64,000 nt of DNA from Kangiella sp. HZ709 (GTDB taxonomy: Bacteria; Pseudomonadota; Gammaproteobacteria; Enterobacterales; Kangiellaceae). The DNA lies in contig NZ_WKJC01000001.1 of the NCBI RefSeq assembly GCF_009674675.1, forward strand, positions 751,031 to 815,030. The letters run 5' to 3'. The translations under genes and the position numbers were made by a program. The notes under the pieces are model-generated. The model saw only the letters and a program-made list of their open reading frames with translations, had not been told where the DNA came from and searched no databases. This document shows, piece by piece, positions 9,742 through 20,273 of this stretch. Numbering within the stretch: the stretch's first letter is position 1; each line of letters begins with the position of its first letter.

Positions 9742-11699
9742 TTGCTATTCTTAGTCTCTTTAAAGTTAACGCCTTTTATATTAACTCCATAGCGTAAGAG
9801 CAACAAGGCTAACAACCACCATTGAGCCAAGCCGCCTCCTGAACCGCCATCATCTGGTGCTGGTGCAGGAGGCGCTGGCGGAGCTTCTAAACTGATACTG
9901 ACTGTATTGGAAGCGCTGGCATCTCCGCCTGCGTTAAAAGCAATTAATCGATAGCTATAATCATTATCATCACTGACATTGGAATCTTGATAAGACATCA
10001 CATTAGATGCAAGCTCAACAATTTGATTGAATGCGCCATTATTATCACTACGTTCGAGTCTAAAACCATCCTCATTATCAGAATTATCAGACCAATTTAA
10101 AGTTACGATATTATTCGATTCTGAAGCCGTTAAATTAGTCACTGCAGCAGGCACCATTATTTGACTGACATTAAAACTAGAAGTTAATTGATTATTAGTC
10201 AAATCTACATCTACAAAGTCACTAGAAACACTGACTTCTTGTGATAATTCGAAGTCGGTAGTTAATGGGGTCACGTTGATATTAATACTAGAAGCCGCTG
10301 AGGGATTTGCTAGTTGGCAATCGAACGAAGCACCATCAGTATCAATTGAGCAAGTGGTGCCTGCAAAGCTAACGACATTAAAACGACCCGTTTGGGCTGG
10401 TATTGATCCAACTAAACCCACTTGATTTAAGGTAGCGCCGCTGGGCAGCTCTAACGAGACATCAAAATTTAAATCAGCTGCTTGCATAACAATCATGTCT
10501 TGCGAATTGCCTGGATCCGAAGCTATCGCTAACTCCAAAGGAAAATCAAAACATGCTTGAGGATTAGTTAAGTCATTATATTCTTGAGTCATTACGTCAA
10601 TCGAACAGCTAGAAAAATTAGTTGCCGAACCGCTTGCGCTAGCGGCCATTACAAAACCAGAACTAGGGCAAGAATTACCATCACTGTCGTGACCTGAACC
10701 AAAGTTATGCCCTAGTTCATGAGCGATAACTAAAGCCGTTATAGGTAAACGCGGAGTCCCTCCCGAACTTGGAATTAAATTGGTTACCCCACTGCTAAAC
10801 CCCGAATTGCTGCACAAAACGCCAACATAGGCTACCCCTGCAGTACTGCCGTCAAAGTTTCGACCTGTCACTACATGCAATAAACTACGTTTGTTCTTAA
10901 TAAAACCTAATTGATCATTGGATTTTCTTTGACGAACATCAGTTAAAAAGTCTCGTGCATCTGTTGTCGTATCAAAAGTTTCTGCTTGTAAAAATTCTAC
11001 AGTGATGCTGTTAAAACGAATATTAAAATCATTTTCATAAAAACCTTCAATAATATTAATTAAAGCATTAGTTTGGCTAACTAATTCGTTAGCTGCAAAA
11101 CGATCTTGATAGAGCTGATCGAACACAAACTCTATCTCGGCAAAACTACAAACACCACCAATGGCATCGGAACAGACTGCTTGCTGCTTGTTATAAGATA
11201 AATACAAAGGTTGCGCTTGAATTTGATGGGAAGTATGTGTCTCATTTTGCTGAGACTCACCTATAAATTGTTTTAAAAAATCCGTTTTTGGATTATGTCT
11301 TTCAGTTTCATGTTCGACTCCGCAACTCGTGTCATGCTGATGAGTATTAAGTGGAGTTAACTCAATAGCATTGCCAGTTACCGAAACAACTTCATAAAGC
11401 TGACCATCTATTGACGCCAGACCTGTCCATTGTTCATTAATTTTAGAAGTTCTGATCCAAGATCTATCATATTGATTAATAGTAGCTTTAAAATGCTCAG
11501 AATTATCTTTCCTAGAATTGGGCGCTTTATGCTTAAAGTTAATCTTGTTCGATAATTGTTGGTTAGCTTTTAACTCGATTGGAATTGATTGGTTTTCAAA
11601 GACCAGCAAGGCTTCTTCTGCTACAGCGTTTATTGAACCTAGTCCAATAATAGCAATGGTTGCTAACCATTTGATACATTTTACTTTTATAGCTGACAT
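9738..11699 (-). CDS. Secreted reprolysin-like (M12) metallopeptidase
   Basis: This 653-residue protein has a signal peptide (about 1-27), a propeptide-like stretch to about residue 160 and a catalytic domain at about 165-380. The zinc motif HELGHNFGSGHD places the ligands at H327, H331 and H337 with the general base E328. A Met-turn candidate (VMAASA) follows, as in adamalysin/reprolysin proteases. Residues of about 390-510 are a DUF11-like module and about 515-605 a fibronectin type III module. The tail (GGSGGGLAQWW, then a hydrophobic run and R) resembles a GlyGly-CTERM sorting signal, normally processed by rhombosortase. Likely role: extracellular protein degradation. Confidence 0.88.
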   Translation of the reverse strand: MSAIKVKCIKWLATIAIIGLGSINAVAEEALLVFENQSIPIELKANQQLSNKINFKHKAPNSRKDNSEHFKATINQYDRSWIRTSKINEQWTGLASIDGQLYEVVSVTGNAIELTPLNTHQHDTSCGVEHETERHNPKTDFLKQFIGESQQNETHTSHQIQAQPLYLSYNKQQAVCSDAIGGVCSFAEIEFVFDQLYQDRFAANELVSQTNALINIIEGFYENDFNIRFNSITVEFLQAETFDTTTDARDFLTDVRQRKSNDQLGFIKNKRSLLHVVTGRNFDGSTAGVAYVGVLCSNSGFSSGVTNLIPSSGGTPRLPITALVIAHELGHNFGSGHDSDGNSCPSSGFVMAASASGSATNFSSCSIDVMTQEYNDLTNPQACFDFPLELAIASDPGNSQDMIVMQAADLNFDVSLELPSGATLNQVGLVGSIPAQTGRFNVVSFAGTTCSIDTDGASFDCQLANPSAASSININVTPLTTDFELSQEVSVSSDFVDVDLTNNQLTSSFNVSQIMVPAAVTNLTASESNNIVTLNWSDNSDNEDGFRLERSDNNGAFNQIVELASNVMSYQDSNVSDDNDYSYRLIAFNAGGDASASNTVSISLEAPPAPPAPAPDDGGSGGGLAQWWLLALLLLRYGVNIKGVNFKETKNSK

Positions 11700-11880
11700 A
11701 CGTTATTCACATCCAAATCAAGATAAGCTTCACACTATCATAATGACTAAGTAAGATTCGCCTGTGAACTAGAACCCAAATCTCAAAAGTCGCCATTAAT
11801 AATTAAAAGTATCAATCAGTTAAGGTATTATATATTCATCAGCTTTCGTAAATTTCATGTTTAGATCAAAGGAAATATTA

Positions 11881-12534
11881 ATGGCAAAATCGGTTGCAGT
11901 TATTCTTTCAGGTTGTGGTTTTCAAGATGGTGCAGAAATTCAAGAGTCTGTTATGACCTTATTAGCTTTAGACCTACAAGGTGCTAGCTACCAGTGCTTT
12001 GCTCCCGATATTGAGCAATTTAAAGTACAAAACCATTTAACAGGCGAATCTGCTTTTGAAAGTAGAAATGTACTTATCGAATCGGCTCGAATTGCACGAG
12101 GTGATATCAAAGCCTTATCCGAATTTGAGGTAGCGAACTTCGATGCTTTAGTGATGCCTGGTGGATTTGGAGCTGCGCTCAATTTATCCACTTTTGCTAT
12201 AGATGGTGCGGCTTGTAAAATTAATTCTGACGTTGAAGCTGCTGTTCGCAAAACCTACTCTGCGAAGAAACCCATCGGCGCTTTATGTATAGCTCCGGTT
12301 ATCTTGGCGAAATTAATTCCTGATGCGAACTTGACCATTGGGAATGATACCGATGTTGCAAAGGCACTTGAGTCAATGGGGGCAAACCACTCTAATAGCA
12401 ATCACGGCGAAGTCCTTGTTGATCCCGTCAATAAACTAGTCACTACGCCCTGTTATATGCTTGACGCCAAAGTCTCAGATATCTACCAAGGTGCTAATGC
12501 CTTAGTAAGAGAGTTAATTACTTTAAGTTCTTAA
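11881..12534 (+). CDS. elbB: Isoprenoid biosynthesis glyoxalase ElbB
   Basis: This 217-residue DJ-1/PfpI-superfamily protein matches ElbB along its length: VILSGCGFQDGAEIQE, NHLTGESAFESRNVLIESARI, PGGFGAALNLS, then the nucleophile region GALCIAPV with the conserved Cys, and TTPCYMLD. ElbB has glyoxalase activity and was linked genetically to isoprenoid synthesis. I place the start at 11881 because AAAGGA lies 8 nt upstream; an in-frame ATG at 11857 has no RBS. It is monocistronic, reading away from the metallopeptidase gene. Confidence 0.93.
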   Translation: MAKSVAVILSGCGFQDGAEIQESVMTLLALDLQGASYQCFAPDIEQFKVQNHLTGESAFESRNVLIESARIARGDIKALSEFEVANFDALVMPGGFGAALNLSTFAIDGAACKINSDVEAAVRKTYSAKKPIGALCIAPVILAKLIPDANLTIGNDTDVAKALESMGANHSNSNHGEVLVDPVNKLVTTPCYMLDAKVSDIYQGANALVRELITLSS

Positions 12535-12583
12535 CATATAATTAAGGCCGGCAAATATCCCACAGCAATGCGATATAGATATG

Positions 12584-12976
12584 CTATTTTGTAGGAGATT
12601 CTAGGCCAGTAAAATAACCTAGAAATCCTTTTGAATTTAGGTAACCTCGAAGACCAATCAAATAAAATGCTAGTAACAAAGCGCTGAAACATTTTATAAA
12701 GCCAATAATGCTAAACAAGGCCGCTAGAGAGACGACAAAGTACAAAGCCACTAAAAGTGCTAAGACATATAAAATACCGCGTAAAGTATTCCAGAGTTTT
12801 TGTCCGCGATACATAATAACCATCTGGCATAAAAATAGACCACCAATCATGGCAGCACTTAGAAATGCTAGAAAGTACTCGCCCTGCCAGTTCATATAAA
12901 CCTGAAACGCTAATACCAATAAAGTAATCATTAATATTGAATTGATAGTTAATACAGTTTTGGCACTTTTAGGCAT
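12584..12976 (-). CDS. Small inner-membrane protein, unknown
   Basis: This 130-residue protein has about four hydrophobic segments (near residues 8-28, 36-55, 67-90 and 92-108), a basic loop YRGQKLWNTLRG between the second and third, and a hydrophilic tail. I recognise no family signature. It converges with elbB and stands just upstream of nothing obvious on its own strand, so the context gives no functional clue. Confidence 0.65.
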   Translation of the reverse strand: MPKSAKTVLTINSILMITLLVLAFQVYMNWQGEYFLAFLSAAMIGGLFLCQMVIMYRGQKLWNTLRGILYVLALLVALYFVVSLAALFSIIGFIKCFSALLLAFYLIGLRGYLNSKGFLGYFTGLESPTK

Positions 12977-13030
12977 CGGATACGACTCTCATCAAAATTG
13001 AGGCATTATTCTAAATTCAACCAACTAGAA

Positions 13031-15034
13031 TTACCATTGCTTAGTAATGCTGATTCCCCACTCGCGACCATTTGCTAGAGGCGCTAGTTCATCCGCCGAT
13101 GAGAAATAGTCTTCATCCAACAAATTATCTAAACTAAATTGAATGCGAAACTTATCATTGAACAGATACGCAAATGAGACATCTGCCAGTAAAGCGTTGC
13201 CTATAAACTTCTCCCCTGCTGCAGTAGGGCTTTTATCTTGACGATACTCCATCCCAAACTTTAGGAGATATTTCTCAGCTTGATAATCAAGCTTAAGCTT
13301 AGAGCGGTGAGAAGGGATATCCACTAGAGGATTACCCCCTTGGTCTTCACCTTCGATGAAACTAGTAAAGAAGCTTAATTTTAGCTCTTTATTTAAGCTG
13401 TAAACTGCATCAAACTCAACACCTTTAATCGTCCCGTCTTGGATATTGCGAAAGCTTAATAATTCAGGGGCAATTTCAACTCTTTCGATATAATCACTGA
13501 CTCTTTGCTGATAAAGATTGGCTGCAAGAGAAATACTGGCGTCAGAATACTTCAGTCCAAAATCGGCACTAATAGAACGTTCTTCTTTTAAATTTGGATT
13601 ACCTTCTACTTCACCTCTTCCTGTAGTACCTTCAAAAAAACGCTCACTGACAGTTGGGAAACGAATCCCCGTTCCAAGTGAAGTTGTTAACAAAAAATTA
13701 TCCGACAAAGCAAATGACTTACCAATAAACCCGGTCAAAGCGTTATTAACAATAGTATTCCTTTGATTATTTTGCTCATTATTAATTAAGCGAATACCGA
13801 GCTGCCATTTACTTGAATCAAAAGCTTTGTTTAAGGTGAAAAACGCTGCTGATTCTCTTTCTGAAGCTCCTGAAAGTGATTCAGTAAGAATCACACTACC
13901 GTCTGTCAATGAAGTGCTTTTATCGGAGGCGTCAATACTATTTCTAACAAAGGTATCCAAACCGTAGAGACCCTCGAAAAGCTGAGCATGCCACTCTTGC
14001 TCAAAATGAAAGCCCCAATCATTCGATTTGTTCTGCACTTCATTTGTCCGGTCTTCAGGGCGCAATGTTAGTGTTTCTACTTGGTTAGGATGTAAATAAA
14101 TAGAAGCTCGCCAGTTATCTGATTGAACCGCAAACTGTCCTAACAGGTGCTCTTCGTTCGGTATAGTCACCACTCTATCGGGAAAGCGAGTGCTTGAACG
14201 TCCTATATCATCACCTCTACTGGCTAAAAGCATCACTTCATAATCTAAATCTTCACTATGCCACTGCTTAATGAAACTTGCTGAATATTGATTATAACCA
14301 TCATTTAATTCTATACCTCTCGCATCTTGCGAATTGTTAGCAAACTGCCCGGCAAAACCTAATGACCAATCCTGACCTGAAGTACCAACGATATGTTGTT
14401 GGCTATTACCCGCTGAGTAATAATCCGTTGTCCAAGAAGTTCCATTGAAAAAACGAGGCTGTATTTTAATAACCCCGCCAAGACTTCCAGATTGATATAA
14501 TGTTGAGGCTGGCCCTTTCTTTACCTCCACTGAGTCGAGTAATAAAGGATGTAAAAAAGACGCAGCTACTCCAGCACGCCTTTCTGCTTTAATGGGTATA
14601 TCCGAAAGATAGGTTAAAACTCTTTGTCTAGAGACCCCGCGAATCGAGTAAGTTTGAAATAAACCTGACTGTCCATTTTCAGTGACACCAGGTATCTCTG
14701 TAATCAAATCCAAAAGTTGGTTAGCTGCGCCGATAGTATCTTTAGGAGTCACATAACTATTTTTAGTGCTCAAGTCAGTAAAGTGTTGCGGTGCTTTTGA
14801 ACTTAACACGGTTATCACCCGAGAATTAGCTTCTTCATTAGGTAACTGCCTTTCTTGCTGGGTTAGCTGCTCAGGTTTTGCATCCTCTGTAGCTTTTGAG
14901 CCATCCACTGATTTTGTGAAATTAGCTTGATCGGTAACTTTACTTTTTTCTTCTTTTAATACTTTCGTAGCTTTCAATTGGAACGAGATTGTTGAAAATC
15001 CTAAAAGAGCAAAAAAACAAATAAATCGAATCAT
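13031..15034 (-). CDS. TonB-dependent outer-membrane receptor
   Basis: This 667-residue protein has a signal peptide (about 1-22), a charged linker, and a TonB-box-like segment (RVITVLSS) near residue 73. The plug domain (about 85-195) contains LLDLITEIPGVTENGQSG, YSIRGVSRQRVLTYLSDIP and VEVKKGPASTLYQSGSLGG. The beta-barrel includes GTGIRFPTVSERFFEGTTG and NPNLKEERSISADFGLKYS, and the final residue is aromatic (GISITKQW) as the BAM machinery expects. Its substrate cannot be read from sequence. No Fur box is visible in the short upstream gap, so iron uptake is not implied. It follows the 1534-residue secreted protein, separated by a strong terminator. Confidence 0.92.
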   Translation of the reverse strand: MIRFICFFALLGFSTISFQLKATKVLKEEKSKVTDQANFTKSVDGSKATEDAKPEQLTQQERQLPNEEANSRVITVLSSKAPQHFTDLSTKNSYVTPKDTIGAANQLLDLITEIPGVTENGQSGLFQTYSIRGVSRQRVLTYLSDIPIKAERRAGVAASFLHPLLLDSVEVKKGPASTLYQSGSLGGVIKIQPRFFNGTSWTTDYYSAGNSQQHIVGTSGQDWSLGFAGQFANNSQDARGIELNDGYNQYSASFIKQWHSEDLDYEVMLLASRGDDIGRSSTRFPDRVVTIPNEEHLLGQFAVQSDNWRASIYLHPNQVETLTLRPEDRTNEVQNKSNDWGFHFEQEWHAQLFEGLYGLDTFVRNSIDASDKSTSLTDGSVILTESLSGASERESAAFFTLNKAFDSSKWQLGIRLINNEQNNQRNTIVNNALTGFIGKSFALSDNFLLTTSLGTGIRFPTVSERFFEGTTGRGEVEGNPNLKEERSISADFGLKYSDASISLAANLYQQRVSDYIERVEIAPELLSFRNIQDGTIKGVEFDAVYSLNKELKLSFFTSFIEGEDQGGNPLVDIPSHRSKLKLDYQAEKYLLKFGMEYRQDKSPTAAGEKFIGNALLADVSFAYLFNDKFRIQFSLDNLLDEDYFSSADELAPLANGREWGISITKQW

Positions 15035-15070
15035 GATGATAAATTTTAAATCTAAAAAAGGTTAATAATT

Positions 15071-15102
15071 AAAAAAGCACTGAAGGTTCCCCTTCAGTGC
15101 TT
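15071..15102 (-). terminator. Strong rho-independent terminator
   Basis: AAGCACTGAAGG and CCTTCAGTGCTT form a perfect 12-bp stem around the loop TTCC. On the minus strand this is followed by TTTTTT, 22 nt beyond the stop of the 1534-residue protein gene. Confidence 0.92.
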
Positions 15103-15123
15103 CTTGTTTTTATGGTGCTTAGA

Positions 15124-18100
15124 TTAAGTGTATCTTCTGCGTCTTGCAAGACCTAATAGGCCTAACATCGCTAAGATTGCTAATCCAAAGCTACCACCAG
15201 AATCACCCTCAATGGTTACACCAATAGAAGGGTTACCAATAGTAGCACCACCTTGAGCATTACTAAGTACTACACTGAAACCTAAATCAGTTTCACGTGA
15301 AGTATTAATAGTGGATACCGTGATAGTTTTATCAGCTGTATCACCATCCGCCCAAGTTAGAGTACCAGTTGTCGCCGAATAGTTAGTACCAGCAACAGCT
15401 GTTCCGTCAGCAGTTTGATAATCTACAGTTACAGCAAAGTCAGAACCGCCTGCTCTAGAAACTGTGATTACAACATCATCACCATTTTTCTCAGAAGCTT
15501 CAGTAGTAGTAATACCTAAACTACCGAAGTTTGGCGCAGTAACATTCAATGTTACTAGACTTGTGCTATCACCGTAAGGCGTATCATTTGCAGTGATTAA
15601 CTGTGCTTGATAAGTGCCTGGCTCAAGCTCAGTAGCATTAAAGCCTAATTCAACATCAGCTGAACTATTGGCTGCAACTAAACCGCTGTTACCTGTGTTT
15701 AGCTTTAACCAAGACAGCTCTTTCCACTCACAAATATTGGTTTCGCCAGTTGCGACACCAATCACGCCGCCAAATGCACGTACAGGCGTCCACAAGTTGC
15801 CATCACAGTCAATCGCTAAACCAGACTGAATACCATCAGGTAACAAGTCATCGTTAACACCATCGCCTGTGAAGTCTTGGTTGTTAGGGAAGTTAAAGGC
15901 AGAAATCGGTAACAAGTCTGGTGTAGCTGTATCGAATACCACCACATCAAACGTCGGATTAGAGCCATTCAACATTGCATACAAGCTGCCATTTACCGGG
16001 TTAATTGCTAAACCAGAAACTGGCTGACCAACATTCACGGAACGTAACAAAGTACCGTCTGTAGTGAACTGATGAATAATACTGTCATTCCAAGAACCTG
16101 AGTAGAAAGTATTAGTCAAAGGGTCATAAGCTAGGCCACGTTGAGAAGTACCAAACGCAGGACAAATTTGATTACCAGTCACTGTTAATCCTACCGGATC
16201 AATTTCATGGATACAGTTAGCATCACCAACTTCAACCTGCCAGAACATGCCGGTACGGTTGTTGTAGGCCATATCAGCGGCAAAGATTGCAGATACTTCA
16301 GAGTTATCGATAGTGTTGCCTGTAAAGCTACCGGTTGCATCGTATTGATACAAGGTATCTGATGGACCACCACCAGCTAACAAATCACCTACCCAGAAGT
16401 TGTCATTATCTTGATTGAAGCCAATACCCCATGGGAAGCCTGTTTCACCATTCACTGGGAAGAACCCAACAAATTCAACTGTGCTTTCTGGAATATTTAC
16501 GCTTGCATAATCAAACTTATGACGAATCTTCTTAGTATCTAAGTCGGCTAAGTTTTTCGGACCGAAATGACGGCTAGAAGGATGGAATGGACCCGTTGCT
16601 TTATTTGCCACACTACCAGAAGGTGGTAGTTGAGCCAGGATAAAGGTGTAGTTCGCATCCACGTTACCAGTATTTTCAACTGCTATGGTGCTAGAACCTT
16701 CACGACCTTGGGTTACATCAGTAGCTGGTAATTCAGCAGCAACTTCAATAAGACCCGCATCTAGTTCAATTGGGCTCGCTATCGCTACAGCCGAAGCATC
16801 CACAGTATTATCCGCATAGTTAGATGCAGAAACTGTTACTTCAGTTTCAGTATCAGGAACGAATATGCTGAAATAACCATCAGCAACACTATCATCATCA
16901 GGCGTAGCAATAGTATTCGCTTCTTCACGACCAGCGGTTACCGTAGCACCATTTAAAGCTTCACTAGTATTAGCATCAACTACTAGGCCTTTAACTACAG
17001 CACCTGATCTTGGAACACATGTAGTTTCACCAATCTGTACGTCATCAACGTATGCATACCACTCAAAGAAAGCATCATAGTTCCAACGAAGTTGGAAGCT
17101 AGTAGCGCCAGTGATCTGTGGCGATAAATCTACTGATAAGCGTTCTGCAACGTTAGTAGGAACCATGGCTAGGATAGATGTCCAAGCACCGCCATCAACG
17201 CTGATTTCAACGTTATATACGTCACCACCAGCAAATGTTCTGAACCAACTAGAGAACTGTAATTCTGTCGAAGCTAAATCAGCAACATTGATAACTGGAG
17301 AGGTCAAAGTACCTGCAGTATTACCCGCAGAACCACCTGCATCACTATCAATAAGAGCGGCTTCACCCGTTCCTAACAAGTTACCTCTGGCAGCTGAAGT
17401 TGCAGCTTTCCATGTTTCGCCAGCTGAACCTGTATCAGCAATTACCCAATCTGTCGGCGGAACGCCACCTTCAAAGTCTTCGAAGAATGATGGGAATTGG
17501 AACTCATAACCGTCAGCAGTACAACTTCCTTCCACTAACAAAGCAAAGTCTTGCACTGGAGTATTTTCAGGAAGAATGTCCGCACTCTGAGCTAAATAAC
17601 CATCAACTAAAGCCATAGCTGTAATTTGTACTAAAGTACCTTCAAACAAATCTAAGCTGTATTGGCCCGTTACTGGATCAGTAAAGGTAGAGATAGTTGC
17701 GCCTGGGGCTTGTACTACAACTTCAGCATATAAGTTTCCACCTAAACCTGAACCGTCTGTCACTGTACCTGTAACGGTGACTGGAGGAGCTGGCACTAGT
17801 ACAAAATCAACATCAACAACTGCATCTTCAGCAACATCGATACCTGTCGTTGTAGCTGAAATCCAACCATAACGAGAAGCTGTAACTTCATAACCAGTAT
17901 CTACTGGTAAAGTCGCCGAATAATTACCATCTGCATCAGTTGATACAGTTAAAGCACCAATCGTGACCTGTACATTTGCAATAGCAGCGCCATCAGCTTG
18001 GTTAGTCACAGTACCTGAAATTTCACCTGCAGGACCGGCAACACAGTTATCAAACTTGAAGCTACCAATGTAGGTTTGCCAGCCAGTAGAGTTGTTATTC

Positions 18101-19728
18101 GCAGCAGTATAATACTCAGTGGTATACCACATAGTACAATCATCAACTGGATCAACACTTAAGCTTGAGTAATCACCCCAACGGTTTGCACCTTGTTGCG
18201 CGCCTTCACCAGCTTTTAGCTCAGTTTCAGGAAGCGTTAATGTATCAGCTGGGTCGCCAGCTAAACGACCACTGAAACGGATCGAAGGATTAAGTGTAGG
18301 ACCTGAAACACTGTATGCAACACCAATGTTACCTACTGCATCCATAGCGGCACTACCCATCCAACGTGAATTACCATCGTCAAGATTATAGGTACCATTG
18401 TTAGCTAAAGTTGCAGTGCCGTCATCGGCTAAGTCAAACTCATACCAACGAACACCGGCAATATTAGTATCCGTAGCAGAACCAACAACAGTATGGTTAG
18501 CAACTAACTTATTCACACCATTAAGATTACGGTAAGCCGCACGGAACATCATACGTTGACCAATGACATCTAAACGCTGAGTATTCGGCTGAACAATACA
18601 GTCACGAGAGAAACCACACACTGCGCCATTATATGGGGCAACAGTTACTGTTGAGGATAATTCGAAAGTAGAATTAGCTGGTGTTGCCCAATCTACGGCA
18701 AACTTCCAAATATTCATTTCTCCAGCAGTATCAGCAGTTACAAATGGAGCAGCCATACCCGTAGGAGGTAAGAATGGACCGTCAATATCTGCAGGCATTG
18801 GAGTAAATGCATTCGGGAAAGTCGTTTCCAAGTCGAAGATTATTTGCTGAGCAGGTTGACCTTGCAACATCGCGTCACGCTCAAATGCAACTACGCCAGA
18901 ACCAACAAAAGATAATGGACTACCTGCGAACTGGTTAATACCTGCGTAATAACCATCTGTCCAAACACCATAGTGAGGGTAGTCATTAAATTTGGTCGTG
19001 CTGTATAAGAAATCATACAAATAATATGCGCCAGTAGGGTCGCCTGTTTGTGAAATTGCAATACAGTTTCGGTTATCAGTAAAACCCGCCGGGAAAGCAA
19101 ACTGACTGATTAACCAGCGATCAGCTTGCGAATCATATAAGACAATCGGGTCACCACGGTTTGTGCTTTCACATAAACCGCCAAAGCCAGCCCAAAGACT
19201 GTTGATTGCTACTGGAGCAACTAGCTCGTTACCTGCTTTGTCATAAACAGCTAATGCTGTATTAACCGTTTGAACAATGTGGTTAGGGCCAACGTCAGCA
19301 TTCGTATCAGGCGGAACTGCACCTGTTACGTTGCCCATACCGTCAAAGCCTACGCCAACGGTCGCCATTTTAAAATCGCGAAGACCGTCTTTAGCTATGG
19401 AGCTCGACTTTTGTAAAACAGTATCTGTTAAATCTTTACCCACATTTTTCTCTTGGTATTCTTTACCAAATGGGTAATTTTGATTTGGAACAGGGTTTAC
19501 TTTATTGATACCAGGTACCTTATCACCCGATTGAAGCATCTTAAATTTTCGCGCTTCGGTGAGTACCGGTAATGGCTTTGCAAGCTCTGTTAGAGACTTA
19601 CTGATTTTTGGTTTTGCTAGGTGTACTCTTACCTTTGAGTCATCAGCAAAAGCTGCACCAGAAAGTGCAATTGAGCTGACCAAACTCAGTGATAACAGTG
19701 CCTTCCAGCTAGATTTTATAGCAGACAC
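15124..19728 (-). CDS. Large secreted multidomain protein with GlyGly-CTERM tail
   Basis: This 1534-residue protein has a signal peptide (about 1-28). The first 550 residues form a conserved beta-rich region (GAVPPDTNADVGPNHIVQTV, DPIVLYDSQADRWLISQFA) found in uncharacterised secreted bacterial proteins. Two carboxypeptidase-regulatory-like beta-sandwiches follow (near 575-735, GEISGTVTNQADGAAIANVQ), then a MAM/immune-inhibitor-A-like jelly roll (near 755-905), a third regulatory module, a beta-propeller-like stretch with repeated blade motifs (near 1100-1350), and a Calx-beta domain (near 1420-1500). The end SGGSFGLAILAMLGLLGLARRRRYT type tail is a classical GlyGly-CTERM signal. No protease active site is visible, so it is probably a structural or binding protein of the surface or medium. 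Confidence 0.85.
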   Translation of the reverse strand: MSAIKSSWKALLSLSLVSSIALSGAAFADDSKVRVHLAKPKISKSLTELAKPLPVLTEARKFKMLQSGDKVPGINKVNPVPNQNYPFGKEYQEKNVGKDLTDTVLQKSSSIAKDGLRDFKMATVGVGFDGMGNVTGAVPPDTNADVGPNHIVQTVNTALAVYDKAGNELVAPVAINSLWAGFGGLCESTNRGDPIVLYDSQADRWLISQFAFPAGFTDNRNCIAISQTGDPTGAYYLYDFLYSTTKFNDYPHYGVWTDGYYAGINQFAGSPLSFVGSGVVAFERDAMLQGQPAQQIIFDLETTFPNAFTPMPADIDGPFLPPTGMAAPFVTADTAGEMNIWKFAVDWATPANSTFELSSTVTVAPYNGAVCGFSRDCIVQPNTQRLDVIGQRMMFRAAYRNLNGVNKLVANHTVVGSATDTNIAGVRWYEFDLADDGTATLANNGTYNLDDGNSRWMGSAAMDAVGNIGVAYSVSGPTLNPSIRFSGRLAGDPADTLTLPETELKAGEGAQQGANRWGDYSSLSVDPVDDCTMWYTTEYYTAANNNSTGWQTYIGSFKFDNCVAGPAGEISGTVTNQADGAAIANVQVTIGALTVSTDADGNYSATLPVDTGYEVTASRYGWISATTTGIDVAEDAVVDVDFVLVPAPPVTVTGTVTDGSGLGGNLYAEVVVQAPGATISTFTDPVTGQYSLDLFEGTLVQITAMALVDGYLAQSADILPENTPVQDFALLVEGSCTADGYEFQFPSFFEDFEGGVPPTDWVIADTGSAGETWKAATSAARGNLLGTGEAALIDSDAGGSAGNTAGTLTSPVINVADLASTELQFSSWFRTFAGGDVYNVEISVDGGAWTSILAMVPTNVAERLSVDLSPQITGATSFQLRWNYDAFFEWYAYVDDVQIGETTCVPRSGAVVKGLVVDANTSEALNGATVTAGREEANTIATPDDDSVADGYFSIFVPDTETEVTVSASNYADNTVDASAVAIASPIELDAGLIEVAAELPATDVTQGREGSSTIAVENTGNVDANYTFILAQLPPSGSVANKATGPFHPSSRHFGPKNLADLDTKKIRHKFDYASVNIPESTVEFVGFFPVNGETGFPWGIGFNQDNDNFWVGDLLAGGGPSDTLYQYDATGSFTGNTIDNSEVSAIFAADMAYNNRTGMFWQVEVGDANCIHEIDPVGLTVTGNQICPAFGTSQRGLAYDPLTNTFYSGSWNDSIIHQFTTDGTLLRSVNVGQPVSGLAINPVNGSLYAMLNGSNPTFDVVVFDTATPDLLPISAFNFPNNQDFTGDGVNDDLLPDGIQSGLAIDCDGNLWTPVRAFGGVIGVATGETNICEWKELSWLKLNTGNSGLVAANSSADVELGFNATELEPGTYQAQLITANDTPYGDSTSLVTLNVTAPNFGSLGITTTEASEKNGDDVVITVSRAGGSDFAVTVDYQTADGTAVAGTNYSATTGTLTWADGDTADKTITVSTINTSRETDLGFSVVLSNAQGGATIGNPSIGVTIEGDSGGSFGLAILAMLGLLGLARRRRYT

Positions 19729-19897
19729 ATTAACTCCTTAGAAAAGTTAGTTAGATTAATAAAAATTCATTATTATTGTGTTTCATCTGAATGATGATTC
19801 AGACATGCCCCTCTTATTCTCATAAGCCAAAGTTTTATAGCACTAAATCTATTTGTAAAATATTGTCAAAATGTATCGAAAGAGGTTGAATCTGCTG

Positions 19898-20224
19898 TTA
19901 CTTTTTGGTTTTCGGTTTGATAAGCGATTTAGGATGGGGTTGATTAGGAACTTCGCAAATGCCATTCTTGTTCTTGAACTTCTCTTCACACTCGTACGAC
20001 GCAGGTTTTTTTTGTTCAGTTGCAATCTCAGTGAGGCTCCTGCTCTGACCAGCCTCAGACACAGTGCTCATAGGCGCTCCCGACTGACTGGCGCTTTTTA
20101 AGTTTTCCGCTTTAACCGTTCTATTGTCAGTTTTATTTACATTGTTATAATCATTTTTCATAGCGGTATTCTCACAAGCTGCTAACAATAACAAACTTAA
20201 AACTATCATGTATTTATATTTCAT
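19898..20224 (-). CDS. Small predicted lipoprotein
   Basis: This 108-residue protein has a basic start, a hydrophobic run and the lipobox LLAAC at about residues 13-17, which predicts a lipidated Cys17. The mature part is Asn/Lys/Ser-rich and of low complexity. Two further cysteines occur in a short C-terminal motif (YECEEKFKNKNGICEV), which could form a disulfide. No family recognised. It stands alone between the large secreted protein and gloA. Confidence 0.7.
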   Translation of the reverse strand: MKYKYMIVLSLLLLAACENTAMKNDYNNVNKTDNRTVKAENLKSASQSGAPMSTVSEAGQSRSLTEIATEQKKPASYECEEKFKNKNGICEVPNQPHPKSLIKPKTKK

Positions 20225-20273
20225 ATATTTGCTCCAAGCAGCTTTCTAGTCAATTTAATAAAAAAAACTTTTT

